Part shown: piece by piece, positions 1 through 8,568 of the stretch
How positions within the stretch are numbered: the first letter of the stretch is position 1
Layout: each line of letters starts with the position of its first letter
Assembly: GCF_028748185.1 (NCBI RefSeq)
Contig: NZ_CP118164.1
Location: forward strand, 2,542,001 to 2,606,000
Length of the DNA stretch: 64,000 nt
Source of the DNA: Bremerella sp. P1
GTDB taxonomy: Bacteria; Planctomycetota; Planctomycetia; Pirellulales; Pirellulaceae
Direction of reading: 5' to 3'
Program-made: the position numbers and the translations under genes
The notes under the pieces: generated by a model
The model's database searches: none
Told to the model about the DNA's origin: nothing
Seen by the model: only the letters and a program-made list of their open reading frames with translations

Positions 1-60
1 GGGCAAAGCTCATGGGGTGTTCTCGATGAGGTGAAAGGAGAAGGCCACCCTTATTATCGG

Positions 61-852
61 CTAGGTGCCACCCAAAAGTTTGCGGACAGCTGCTTGCACG
101 TCGTCCTGCCGCATCAAGCTTTCGCCAACCAGAACGGCATCGACGTCATTCTTCTGCAGCAGAAGAATATCGTCGTGCGTGAAAATACCGCTTTCTCCGA
201 CCAGTACACATTCGTCAGGGATTTGTTGGCCAAGTCGAATCGTATGATTCAAGTCGACCTCGAACGTTCGCAGGTCGCGATTATTAATGCCGACCAACTT
301 GGCACCAATGTTGAGCACACGCGCGACGTTTGACTCTTCGTAAAGCTCAACCAGCGGTGTCATGCCCAGTTCGCAGATCTGATCGTGCAACGACTTGAGT
401 GCATCGTCGTCTAAACACTCGGCGATTAATAACACCGCATCGGCACCGGCTGCCCGGGCTTCGACGACCTGGTAAGGATCGAGCACGAAGTCTTTCCGCA
501 GGATCGGCAAGCCGACTTCGCTGCGAATGGCGACCAGGTAATCCAAATGACCTTGGAAGAACGACTCGTCGGTCAGGCAGCTGATGCATGAGGCGCCGGC
601 CGCTTCATAGTCTTTGGCAATTTGTACCGGATGAAAGTCAGGGCGAATCAATCCCTTGGATGGACTGGCCTTCTTCACTTCGGCAATCAGCTTGACCGCG
701 CCGCCTGCGGCCAGGGCTCCGAAGAAGTCCCGTGGAGCCGGTGCGTCGGCCATTCGGGCTTCGACTTCTGCGAGTGGACGGATCGCCTTCGCTGCGGCAA
801 TCTCTTCCCACTTCTTGGTGACGATCTTATCGAGGACGGTCGGATCAGCCAT
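61..852 (-). CDS. trpC: Indole-3-glycerol phosphate synthase
   Basis: Catalyses ring closure of carboxyphenylaminodeoxyribulose phosphate to indole-3-glycerol phosphate in tryptophan synthesis; cytoplasmic TIM barrel. The 263-aa product carries the family signatures LIAEVKKASPSKG (substrate-binding lysines), a PILRKDF strand, the GINNRDL loop and a C-terminal VGESGI phosphate-binding segment. The reading frame stays open to a codon at 894, but that would overlap purH; the ATG at 852 lies 19 nt after the purH stop and has a GAGAAG-like ribosome site, so I chose it. It follows purH on the same strand and is probably cotranscribed. Length is normal for the family. Confidence 0.95.
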   Translation of the reverse strand: MADPTVLDKIVTKKWEEIAAAKAIRPLAEVEARMADAPAPRDFFGALAAGGAVKLIAEVKKASPSKGLIRPDFHPVQIAKDYEAAGASCISCLTDESFFQGHLDYLVAIRSEVGLPILRKDFVLDPYQVVEARAAGADAVLLIAECLDDDALKSLHDQICELGMTPLVELYEESNVARVLNIGAKLVGINNRDLRTFEVDLNHTIRLGQQIPDECVLVGESGIFTHDDILLLQKNDVDAVLVGESLMRQDDVQAAVRKLLGGT

Positions 853-871
853 GTTCTTCTCTTGCGGCAGA

Positions 872-2440
872 TTAATGTCGGAAGTGACGAACACCAGTAA
901 AGATCATCGGCAGCTTGTGCTCGTTGCACGCGTCGATCACTTCCTGATCCCGCTTCGAGCCACCTGGCTGAATGAATGCCTTGACGCCTGCCTTGGCGGC
1001 TTCGTGAATCGAGTCCGGGAATGGGAAGAACGCGTCACTGGCCAGCACGCTACCGGGTGCACGGTCGGCGGCCTTCTCGATCGAAATCTGAACCGAGTCA
1101 ACGCGGCTCATCTGCCCTGCCCCGGCACCCACGAGCGAGCGGTCTTTGCACAGGACAATGGCGTTCGACTTCACGAAACGGCAGATCTCCCAGGCAAAAA
1201 GCAGCTCCTGCTTCATCGATTCCTCGACCTGCGTTTCGGTCACGACCTGCCAGGTGCTTGGATCATCGAGCGAGAAGTCGGTGTTCTGAACGAGCAGGCC
1301 CCCTTCGATCCAACGCGACTGGAACTCCGGACGAGCACCTTCCAGTGGTCCGACTTCCATCAAGCGAACGTTGCTCTTCCATTTAGGCTTGGTGGTCAGT
1401 ATCTCCACCGCTTCCTTTGAGAAGCTCGGGGCGGCGATTGCTTCGACAAACAGACCAGGCGTCGAAAGGTATTCCGCAGTAGCCGCATCGACTTCCGCGT
1501 TCATACCAATCACGCTACCAAACGCACTGAGCGGATCCCCCAGCATGGCCTTCTCACACGCTTCGGCCAGTGTCGAAGCCGAGGCCGCACCACAAGGATT
1601 GTTGTGCTTGATCACCGAAACAGCCACATCCGGCAGACCGCGGGCAATGGCCAGTGCACTGTCGAGGTCGAGCAAGTTGTTGTACGAAAGTTCCTTGCCG
1701 TTGAGCTGTTTGGCATCGACCAGCGAGGCACCGTTAAACTTCGGCACCGCGTACACGGCACCTTGCTGATGTGGGTTTTCGCCGTAACGCAGAACGGCTT
1801 TCCGTTGGAACGACTGACGCAGCGTTTCTGGGAAGGCACAGTCGTCGTCCTTCTCGAAGTAGTTGGCGATCGCCGCATCGTAGGCGGCTGTATGGGCAAA
1901 CGCGGCAGCGGCCAGCTTGCGACGAAGACCAAGCGAGGTCTTTCCGCCGTTCTTCAATTCGGCCAGGATCTCGGGGTACTGACTTGGTTTGCAGGCAATC
2001 GTGCTGAAAGCATGGTTCTTCGCGGCAGCACGCACCAGGGTAGGCCCGCCGATATCGATTTGTTCGATGGCCTGGGCGTCGGTGACTCCTTCTTTGGCAA
2101 TCGTTTCCTCGAAGGGATACAAGTTCACCACGACCAGGGGAATGGCGAAGATGCCGTGCTCGCCGATGGCGGTCATGTCGTCTTCACGATCGTGTCGGCA
2201 CAGAATCCCACCGAAGATCTTCGGATGCAGCGTCTTCAGCCGGCCATCCATCATCTCGGGGAACTGGGTGTACTCGGTGACATCCTTGACCGGGATGTTG
2301 GCTTCTTCCAGGTGACGCCGGGTTCCACCTGTGCTGTAGATGGTGACCCCAGCTTCCACCAACCCTTGGGCGAATTCGGTCAGGCCTTCCTTGTTGCTGA
2401 CACTGATAATGGCATTTTGAATGACAGGGTCGAGAGACAT
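872..2440 (-). CDS. purH: Bifunctional AICAR transformylase / IMP cyclohydrolase
   Basis: Performs the last two steps of de novo purine synthesis: formyl transfer from 10-formyl-THF to AICAR, then cyclisation to IMP. The 522-aa protein has the usual two-domain order. The N-terminal MGS-like cyclohydrolase domain shows ISVSNKEGL, YSTGGT and GRLKTLHPKI. The C-terminal AICARFT domain shows the SVIKHNNPCG catalytic segment (Lys-His) and ends GVRHFRH, as PurH proteins do. Full length, ATG start at 2440. Upstream of trpC with a 19-nt gap. PurU further along the window also acts on the 10-formyl-THF pool that PurH uses. Confidence 0.97.
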   Translation of the reverse strand: MSLDPVIQNAIISVSNKEGLTEFAQGLVEAGVTIYSTGGTRRHLEEANIPVKDVTEYTQFPEMMDGRLKTLHPKIFGGILCRHDREDDMTAIGEHGIFAIPLVVVNLYPFEETIAKEGVTDAQAIEQIDIGGPTLVRAAAKNHAFSTIACKPSQYPEILAELKNGGKTSLGLRRKLAAAAFAHTAAYDAAIANYFEKDDDCAFPETLRQSFQRKAVLRYGENPHQQGAVYAVPKFNGASLVDAKQLNGKELSYNNLLDLDSALAIARGLPDVAVSVIKHNNPCGAASASTLAEACEKAMLGDPLSAFGSVIGMNAEVDAATAEYLSTPGLFVEAIAAPSFSKEAVEILTTKPKWKSNVRLMEVGPLEGARPEFQSRWIEGGLLVQNTDFSLDDPSTWQVVTETQVEESMKQELLFAWEICRFVKSNAIVLCKDRSLVGAGAGQMSRVDSVQISIEKAADRAPGSVLASDAFFPFPDSIHEAAKAGVKAFIQPGGSKRDQEVIDACNEHKLPMIFTGVRHFRH

Positions 2441-2625
2441 CGTAGAACCAATCTAAATCTGTATACCGAGAACGGAACCCAGGAGAGAGAATCAGCTCCC
2501 TTTGTAGGCTGGCGAGTGGGAAATCGTCAACCACCCGAACCCCCTCTGGGCGGCAGACCGAAGCAAATCGGCCGCCCGTTTGGTCATTAGATTGGCAAGT
2601 AGCGACAAATCGCGGCTGACCGGTA

Positions 2626-3603
2626 CTATTCGATGGTCCCCTGACGATCGGCCATCATGTCGCGCATGTCGCGGACATTGTCGTTGATGTTAAAGAACGT
2701 CAGCGCCACTTCGGCCATGACGCGAAGGATCACGATGTAAATCAACGTGAACAATAGCATCACGAGCGCGGCCCCGGCGGCCATGGCCATAGCCATCACA
2801 TCACCGGCCAGGATCGCCATGACCAGGAAGAAGCCTGAGTAGGCGATGAACCCGAGAAACAGCAGGCCAGCGAGCAAGAAGAACAGAATCTTGATCACCG
2901 TCGGCGCGATCAAGACATCAAAGTTGAACAGCGAGCCGATCCCGCCTCGTCCTTTGCGGCGCGGCGCGGTTCGCGCGGCTGGCGGATCGCTGGCATACGG
3001 ATTGGGTGCTGCCGGTGCCACCGCCGGAGCGGCGGCAGGCTCTGCCTTGGGTGCTTCGACTTTCGGTGCTTCCACCTTCGGGGCATCGACCTTGGGTGCC
3101 TCAACCTTTGGTGCTGCTGGCGCGGGAGCGGCCTTTTTCGCAGTCGGGGCACTCCCCTTTTTGGCTGGCTTGCCGCCTGGCTTCTTCGGAGCAACCACTA
3201 ACGAATCGAGCCCGGCCGGAACATCCGCGGCAGGCTTTGATTGAGCCAGATCGGGGAAACCCATTCCGCCACCAGCGTCTGCGGCAGGCGGAGCCACGGG
3301 GATGGCTTCCGGCGGAGATGCTGGCGTTGCCGGTGGCGCCGTAATGGGCGCGGCAATCGGCACAGGACCAGCTGGTTTGGCTTCCGGAGGTGCCACCGGC
3401 GTTGCTTCTGGAGGACTGGCGGCGGCACCACCAGGAAACAGTCCTTTGACGGTGGAAGCGGTCACCCAGTCGCCGGTGCCGCGGCGTAGAAGACTTTCTG
3501 GTTGAATCGCCCCACTACCGGCAAGCTGCTTCAAAGTTTTTGAATCAATCGGACCTACTTCGGGCGCATCCGGATTGAACTTGTAGAAGAATTCATCGGC
3601 CAT
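2626..3603 (-). CDS. GYF_2 / DUF4282-like membrane protein
   Basis: 325 aa in three parts. Residues 1 to about 58 resemble a GYF_2 domain (FFYKF at the start, GPIDSKTLKQLA, then a GDWVTAS strand), an adaptor fold common at the N-terminus of planctomycete membrane proteins. Residues 60-215 are a Pro/Ala linker with a run of APKVEAPKVDAPKVEAPK repeats. The C-terminal 100 residues hold two hydrophobic segments followed by an acidic cytoplasmic tail, the layout of DUF4282. No signal peptide, so the GYF part probably faces the cytoplasm. Function unknown. It is divergent from the pepF operon. The domain calls are by pattern only. Confidence 0.8.
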   Translation of the reverse strand: MADEFFYKFNPDAPEVGPIDSKTLKQLAGSGAIQPESLLRRGTGDWVTASTVKGLFPGGAAASPPEATPVAPPEAKPAGPVPIAAPITAPPATPASPPEAIPVAPPAADAGGGMGFPDLAQSKPAADVPAGLDSLVVAPKKPGGKPAKKGSAPTAKKAAPAPAAPKVEAPKVDAPKVEAPKVEAPKAEPAAAPAVAPAAPNPYASDPPAARTAPRRKGRGGIGSLFNFDVLIAPTVIKILFFLLAGLLFLGFIAYSGFFLVMAILAGDVMAMAMAAGAALVMLLFTLIYIVILRVMAEVALTFFNINDNVRDMRDMMADRQGTIE

Positions 3604-3757
3604 GAGGTATGATCTTTAAATTGTCACGAAGAGAAGCGCGCGGGTTGAGGAAGAGTGTGCTCTTCATAATGTCTTAGCGGGACGCCAAAGTCAAACGCAC
3701 ACATCGTCACCGAAGAATCTAGGTTTTTCCCACTTATTCAGCTGTAGGACCATTGGA

Positions 3758-5449
3758 ATGGAAGACTTTAGCAAGCTCGAACTTCCCGAGCCCAACCTCG
3801 CGGAACTCAAATCGCGCTACGACGAGATCGCGAAGGGAATCGAAGATCTCAACGGCAACGATGGCCGCGGGGAACAGCTGTTTCAATGGCTCGAACGCTG
3901 GGACGACATTCGTCGCGAGATCGATTCGTGGTGCAATCTGACCGAGATCCGTTTCAACCAAGACACCAAAAACGCGGCCTATAAAGCGGCCATGGATCGT
4001 CTCGACGAAATCCATCCAAAGCTGACCGACCTCGACGTGCAGATCAAAAAGCTGCTGCTGGTGGAAGACCGCAAAGAGAAGATCGTCGAACGCTTTGGTG
4101 CCCAGGCCACCGCTTTGTGGGAGTGCCAGGTCCGCTCATTCGATCCAGTGATCGAAGACGACCTGGTGGAAGAGGCGAAGTTGGTTTCCAAGTACAACGA
4201 ACTGTTGGCCAGTGCTACGTTCACTTTCCAAGGGAAAGAAACCAATCTATCAGGCATCGTCGAATACGCCGAAGACAGCGACCGCAGCGTCCGTTTCTCC
4301 GCTCTTGCGACCATGTGGGGCTGGTTTGCCGAGAACCACGAAGAACTTGACGAGATCTACGACAAGATGGTCAAGCTTCGTGATCAGATGGCCAAGAAGC
4401 TGAAGTACGAAAACTTCGTCCAGCTCGCTTACCAGCGGATGTCCCGGATCGATTACAACGAACAAGATGTCCAACAATATCGCCAGGAAGTGATCGACAA
4501 GATCGTTCCGCTGTGCACCGAGATTCGTAAGCGACAAGGCGAGCTACTGGGCCTCGATCCGCTGATGTACTGGGACGAAGCGATCCACGACCAACAAGGG
4601 AATCCTCGTCCGCAAGGAACGTATGAACATCAGATCGAACAGGCCCAGGCCATGTTCGACGGTATGGACGAGCGGATGGGCGAGTTCTTCCAGCTAATGC
4701 AGGACAAGAACTTGATGGACCTGAAGAACCGCCCCGGCAAGGCAGGCGGCGGGTTCTGTGCCAGCTTGCTTCAACAACGAGTTCCGTTCATCTTCGCGAA
4801 CTTCAACGGCACGCTGGGCGACGTGGAAGTCTTCACCCACGAAGTCGGCCATGCCTACCAGTGCTACGCCAGTATGTCACTGCCGCTGTTGGATAATGTG
4901 TGGCCGACGATGGAGTCGTGCGAGATTCACTCGATGGGCCTCGAGTTCCTCTGCTGGCCGCACATGGAGAAGTTCTTCGGAGACGAGGCCGATCGATTCC
5001 GTAAGATTCATCTTGCGTCGCGACTTCTGTTTCTGCCGTACGGTGTCTCGGTTGATCACTTCCAACACGAAGTTTACAAAGACCCTGAGATGACACCGCA
5101 GCAGCGTAATGCCAAGTGGCGTGAGTTGGAAGCGTTGTATCTCCCTCACATGCAATTCGGCGACCTTCCTCACTTGCCGGAAGGGGGACGCTGGCAGAAG
5201 CAGCGGCATATCTACATGTCGCCGTTCTACTACATCGACTACACGCTGGCCCAATGCTGTGCCTTGCAGTTCTGGGTTCGGTCGCAACAAAACTTCGAGC
5301 AAGCCATGGAAGACTACCTGAACCTTTGTGCTCGGGGAGGAACGTTACCGTTCCAGGAGCTTGCCAAAAGTGCCGACCTGAAGAGCCCCTTCGAGCCAGG
5401 CTGCTTGAGCGAAGTGGCTGGGCAGGCCAGCAAGTTCCTCGGGCTTTAG
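3758..5449 (+). CDS. pepF: M3-family oligoendopeptidase F
   Basis: Cytoplasmic zinc metallopeptidase of the thimet/oligoendopeptidase family (M3B), degrading peptides of roughly 5-20 residues. The 563-aa product carries the zinc motif HEVGH (within FTHEVGHAYQCYAS), and the third ligand Glu is expected in the ESCEIHSMGLEFL helix about 25 residues on. The N-terminal helical half is typical. The ATG at 3758 is the first in a frame beginning right after the divergent GYF_2 gene's upstream region. Six bases separate its stop from the MnmE-like ATG, so the two are likely cotranscribed. Length fits the family. Confidence 0.93.
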   Translation: MEDFSKLELPEPNLAELKSRYDEIAKGIEDLNGNDGRGEQLFQWLERWDDIRREIDSWCNLTEIRFNQDTKNAAYKAAMDRLDEIHPKLTDLDVQIKKLLLVEDRKEKIVERFGAQATALWECQVRSFDPVIEDDLVEEAKLVSKYNELLASATFTFQGKETNLSGIVEYAEDSDRSVRFSALATMWGWFAENHEELDEIYDKMVKLRDQMAKKLKYENFVQLAYQRMSRIDYNEQDVQQYRQEVIDKIVPLCTEIRKRQGELLGLDPLMYWDEAIHDQQGNPRPQGTYEHQIEQAQAMFDGMDERMGEFFQLMQDKNLMDLKNRPGKAGGGFCASLLQQRVPFIFANFNGTLGDVEVFTHEVGHAYQCYASMSLPLLDNVWPTMESCEIHSMGLEFLCWPHMEKFFGDEADRFRKIHLASRLLFLPYGVSVDHFQHEVYKDPEMTPQQRNAKWRELEALYLPHMQFGDLPHLPEGGRWQKQRHIYMSPFYYIDYTLAQCCALQFWVRSQQNFEQAMEDYLNLCARGGTLPFQELAKSADLKSPFEPGCLSEVAGQASKFLGL

Positions 5450-5454
5450 ATCGG

Positions 5455-6609
5455 ATGTCAGAGTTCACCACGCCAACAACCGCTGCCGTTCTTACGCCTC
5501 CGGCGCGCGGGGCCATCGCTACGGTCTCGGTGCAAGGGCCGGAAGCGGTTGCGCTGGCCGATCGCTTCTTCACCAGCCTGGGCAAGATCGGAGTGTGCGA
5601 TGCCAACGTCGGACGCATCCTGGTGGGACACTGGCAGGCAGAAGACGAACCGATCGGCGAAGAGTTGGTCGTCGCGAAGCTGGCTCCCGAATTGGTCGAA
5701 ATCCATTGCCATGGCGGTGTTCAAGCGAGTCAGCGCATCCTGAAGCACCTGGCCTCGGCCGGCTGCCAGGTACAGTCTTGGCAGTCACGAACGACTTCCG
5801 AGCATGCCGATGCGATCATAGCCGAGGCGAAGTTGGAGCTTCCCCAAGCAGTCACATCCCAGGCTGCGCTGCACCTGTTGGATCAGGCCAACGGAGCCCT
5901 GACCCGAGAAATCGTTACCATCGGCAATCTTCTCGACAATGCGAATTTCGAAGTTGCCCAGGAGAAGCTCGACCATTTGCTGTCGCTGGCGCCGTTCGGT
6001 AGGCATCTGACGCAGCCCTGGCTGATTGTCATCGCCGGCCCCCCGAACGTCGGCAAGAGTAGTCTGCTGAACAAGATCGTCGGGTACGACCGGGCGATTG
6101 TGCTCGATATGCCTGGGACGACTCGGGACGTGCTGCACGCGACCACGGCACTCGACGGGTGGCCGGTGCAGTTCTCAGACACCGCAGGCATTCGTGTTTC
6201 TGACGACGAAATCGAACAAGCAGGCATTGCCAAAGCCAAAGTCGCACTCAAGACAGCCGATCTGGCGATCGTCATGCACGATGCAACCGACCTGAAACCC
6301 GATGAGCTGGACCAGTCGCTGAAAGAACTTCCTGCGGCCCTGCACGTCGTGAACAAGATCGACCTGGCCGATGATCTTCAAGTGCCAGAATCGGGTGAAA
6401 TGCTCGCCACCAGTGCGGTTACCGGGCAAGGCGTACCCGAATTGATCTCGTCGATCGTTTCGCACCTGATCCCCAACGTTCCCCAGGCACACGAGCCCAT
6501 TCCATTCACCAGTCGTCAGATCGACGGCCTTCGACAATTGCATCAACAAGTGCAACAACGCCAGATCGACGACGCCCTGCAAACTATCCAGACGCTGCTG
6601 AAAGCATGA
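5455..6609 (+). CDS. MnmE/TrmE-like GTPase, short form
   Basis: 384 aa. The N-terminal TrmE fold is recognisable from TPPARGAIA and the conserved VEIHCHGG. A shortened helical region follows, then a G domain with G1 GPPNVGKSS, G2 TTRD, G3 DTAGIR, G4 NKID and G5 TSAV. Canonical MnmE (about 450 aa) installs the cmnm5 group at U34 with MnmG and ends in a C-I-G-K motif with an essential Cys. Here the protein ends QTIQTLLKA, with no Cys and a truncated C-terminal helical domain. It may be a degenerate MnmE or a GTPase with a different job. The ATG at 5455 sits 5 nt after pepF; the next gene overlaps its stop by 4 nt. Confidence 0.85.
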   Translation: MSEFTTPTTAAVLTPPARGAIATVSVQGPEAVALADRFFTSLGKIGVCDANVGRILVGHWQAEDEPIGEELVVAKLAPELVEIHCHGGVQASQRILKHLASAGCQVQSWQSRTTSEHADAIIAEAKLELPQAVTSQAALHLLDQANGALTREIVTIGNLLDNANFEVAQEKLDHLLSLAPFGRHLTQPWLIVIAGPPNVGKSSLLNKIVGYDRAIVLDMPGTTRDVLHATTALDGWPVQFSDTAGIRVSDDEIEQAGIAKAKVALKTADLAIVMHDATDLKPDELDQSLKELPAALHVVNKIDLADDLQVPESGEMLATSAVTGQGVPELISSIVSHLIPNVPQAHEPIPFTSRQIDGLRQLHQQVQQRQIDDALQTIQTLLKA

Positions 6610-7310
6610 ACGAGCACGACCGAGCGAAGTATCAGACCGAACATCCCCCTGCCCCGCATCATCATGCGGATGCAGAGGACGTGATCATCAGTCGCGATAC
6701 CTTCCGAGACAATCGCATTCCGCCGGGGCAGTCACGCACTAAGAAGTGGCCGGTATTGCACGCGACGATCGTGCCTGAGGTCACGAAGGAAACCTGGGCG
6801 CTGAAAGTCTTTGGGCTGGTCGATCGCGAATTGTCGTTCGACTGGGAAGAGTTTCAGGCGCTGCCACGCGTGAAGGTCTTCTCCGATTTCCACTGCGTGA
6901 CTCAGTGGTCGCGACTGGGGAATCTATGGGAAGGGGTCTCAACGCGTTACCTCCTGGAGCAAGCCAGCGTACAACCGGAAGCCAAGTTTGTTATTTGTCA
7001 TGGCTACGACAATGGCTGGACGACCAATCTCCCGCTGGATGAATTTCTCAGCGAAGACGCCCTGCTGGCCGACCTGCATGACGGCGTCGAGATCAACGCC
7101 GATCACGGCGGACCTGTTCGAGGAATTGTCCCGAAGCTATACGCCTGGAAGAGCGCCAAGTGGATCAAAGCGATCGAGCTTAGCGCAACCGACAAGCCGG
7201 GTTACTGGGAACAAAGCGGGTACCACAATGTAGGCGACCCGTGGAAAGAGCAGCGTTTCGGCGATGGCCAAATGCCAGCTGGCTGGACCGGCGGACCGGA
7301 AGGGATTTAG
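6606..7310 (+). CDS. Sulfite-oxidase-like molybdopterin oxidoreductase
   Basis: 234-aa soluble protein of the sulfite oxidase/YedY-like molybdopterin fold. The Cys in FSDFHCVTQW (Cys97) matches the molybdenum-coordinating cysteine, and the downstream YDNGWTTNLPL and HGGPVRGIVPKLYAWKSAKWI segments are the pterin and substrate-site strands. There is no Tat signal and no haem or transmembrane domain, so it is probably cytoplasmic and not the periplasmic MsrP type. The substrate cannot be read from sequence. The ATG overlaps the MnmE-like stop (ATGA), indicating coupled translation. Its stop overlaps the stop codon of the convergent neighbour by two bases. Confidence 0.85.
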   Translation: MNEHDRAKYQTEHPPAPHHHADAEDVIISRDTFRDNRIPPGQSRTKKWPVLHATIVPEVTKETWALKVFGLVDRELSFDWEEFQALPRVKVFSDFHCVTQWSRLGNLWEGVSTRYLLEQASVQPEAKFVICHGYDNGWTTNLPLDEFLSEDALLADLHDGVEINADHGGPVRGIVPKLYAWKSAKWIKAIELSATDKPGYWEQSGYHNVGDPWKEQRFGDGQMPAGWTGGPEGI

Positions 7311-8476
7311 CCCTCGCCAGCTTCTCGTTTGGCAAACAGCAATGCGGTTGCGTAGCCGAGCGGATCACCCAGTTCTTTCGAGTGTTCGGCCAGTCGCTGG
7401 AAGTCCCCGGCATTCTGACTGAGCTCGATCAAACTTGGTGAGATCCCAATGGTGTGAATGCCTGGCGGGATCATCTTCAATGCGGCATCCAATGCTTCAT
7501 CGTGATGCCCCAAACGCGAGAGCAGCTCGATGTAGGTCTCGATGGCAAGCGAACCTTCGCGGCGAATGTCGGACTCTTCGGCCTTTTCCTTGAAGTAGGC
7601 CAAGCCCTGTTCAGCGTCTTCGCCCAGCAGCGTCTGGAAATAGAGCTTGTGGCTTGGGTACAGGTCGGTGAACGGCGGCGTCTGCTCGTATTGGAATGCC
7701 TGATCCAAGTGGGAACCATAGTCGACCAGTTCCAACGCCTTGCGAAGGTGTGCCTCGTCTCGCAGGACACGAGCAAAGCGGACAGTCGCGGCGAGGTGGC
7801 TGGTATCGATGTGATAGGCCGAGTTGGCAAATAACCAGTCACGCGGGGCGATGATTTCGCTCAGCGTATTCTCTTGCGGTTCGGTGCCCTCTTGATGCGA
7901 GATATCGGCAATAACCGTCCCCATCAGCTCGTCGTAGACATGATCGAGAAGCAGTGCGGCCAACGGCTGCTGAGCGGCCGGAGGCATGCCGGCCAGTTGC
8001 TGTTCGTACGTGGTGACCGAATTGCACGTGCCGTAATGTTCCAGCATCCAGCCAAAGCCGAGTTCTGGTGCCACGCCTTCATACAGAGCAACTTCAATCA
8101 GGTCTTCGATGTTTTCCTCATCGACCTCAGCCTCTTTCAGAGCTTCGATGACAGGAGCCTTGTCGCCAACCGGACGAAGGTAGTACCATCCCTCGCGAAT
8201 CTGTCCGGCGTCCAGCAGCAAGCGTCCAACTTCATCGCATGCTTCGACGAGCGCGTCTTCCAATTGATTTCGCTGCTCTTCGGAGAGCTCTTCCGAGACA
8301 CCAGGAAATAGCAGTGGCAGCCCGAGCTTCGCCCTTGCGCGGAGCTTGTACATTTCGAACAGCTGAACGTGCTGCTTCTCTTGGCGGAAATACTCGATCA
8401 TATTCTCGATCGCCGCCAAACTGCCTGACTCTTGGATTTGCTGACGGAACTGGTCGAAAACTTCCTGCGACACCAC
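7307..8476 (-). CDS. Conserved hypothetical, helical-repeat protein
   Basis: 389 aa, acidic, mostly alpha-helical by composition and rich in Leu/Glu/Ala. No signal peptide or membrane segment, so probably cytoplasmic. Segments such as EEWYYLRPVGD-like and LGEDAEQGLAYFKEKAEESD suggest TPR-like helical pairs, but no motif is clear enough to name a family. The start is a GTG at 8476 with an AGGGG ribosome site six bases upstream; an immediately following GTG is an alternative. It is convergent with the sulfite-oxidase-like gene and overlaps it by a few bases. The window gives no basis for a function. Confidence 0.75.
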   Translation of the reverse strand: MVSQEVFDQFRQQIQESGSLAAIENMIEYFRQEKQHVQLFEMYKLRARAKLGLPLLFPGVSEELSEEQRNQLEDALVEACDEVGRLLLDAGQIREGWYYLRPVGDKAPVIEALKEAEVDEENIEDLIEVALYEGVAPELGFGWMLEHYGTCNSVTTYEQQLAGMPPAAQQPLAALLLDHVYDELMGTVIADISHQEGTEPQENTLSEIIAPRDWLFANSAYHIDTSHLAATVRFARVLRDEAHLRKALELVDYGSHLDQAFQYEQTPPFTDLYPSHKLYFQTLLGEDAEQGLAYFKEKAEESDIRREGSLAIETYIELLSRLGHHDEALDAALKMIPPGIHTIGISPSLIELSQNAGDFQRLAEHSKELGDPLGYATALLFAKREAGEG

Positions 8477-8568
8477 GGAAAACCCCTAGGACACGCGACG
8501 AAATAAATGAATTACACATCACGTATCGTAACAGGGAGCACCGGCGATGAATAGCAACACGCCGTTAG

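Noticed and set aside
1604-2590. 328-aa open frame on the plus strand antisense to purH
   Set aside because: Entirely antisense to a well conserved purH and without a recognisable domain; long antisense frames are common at this base composition.
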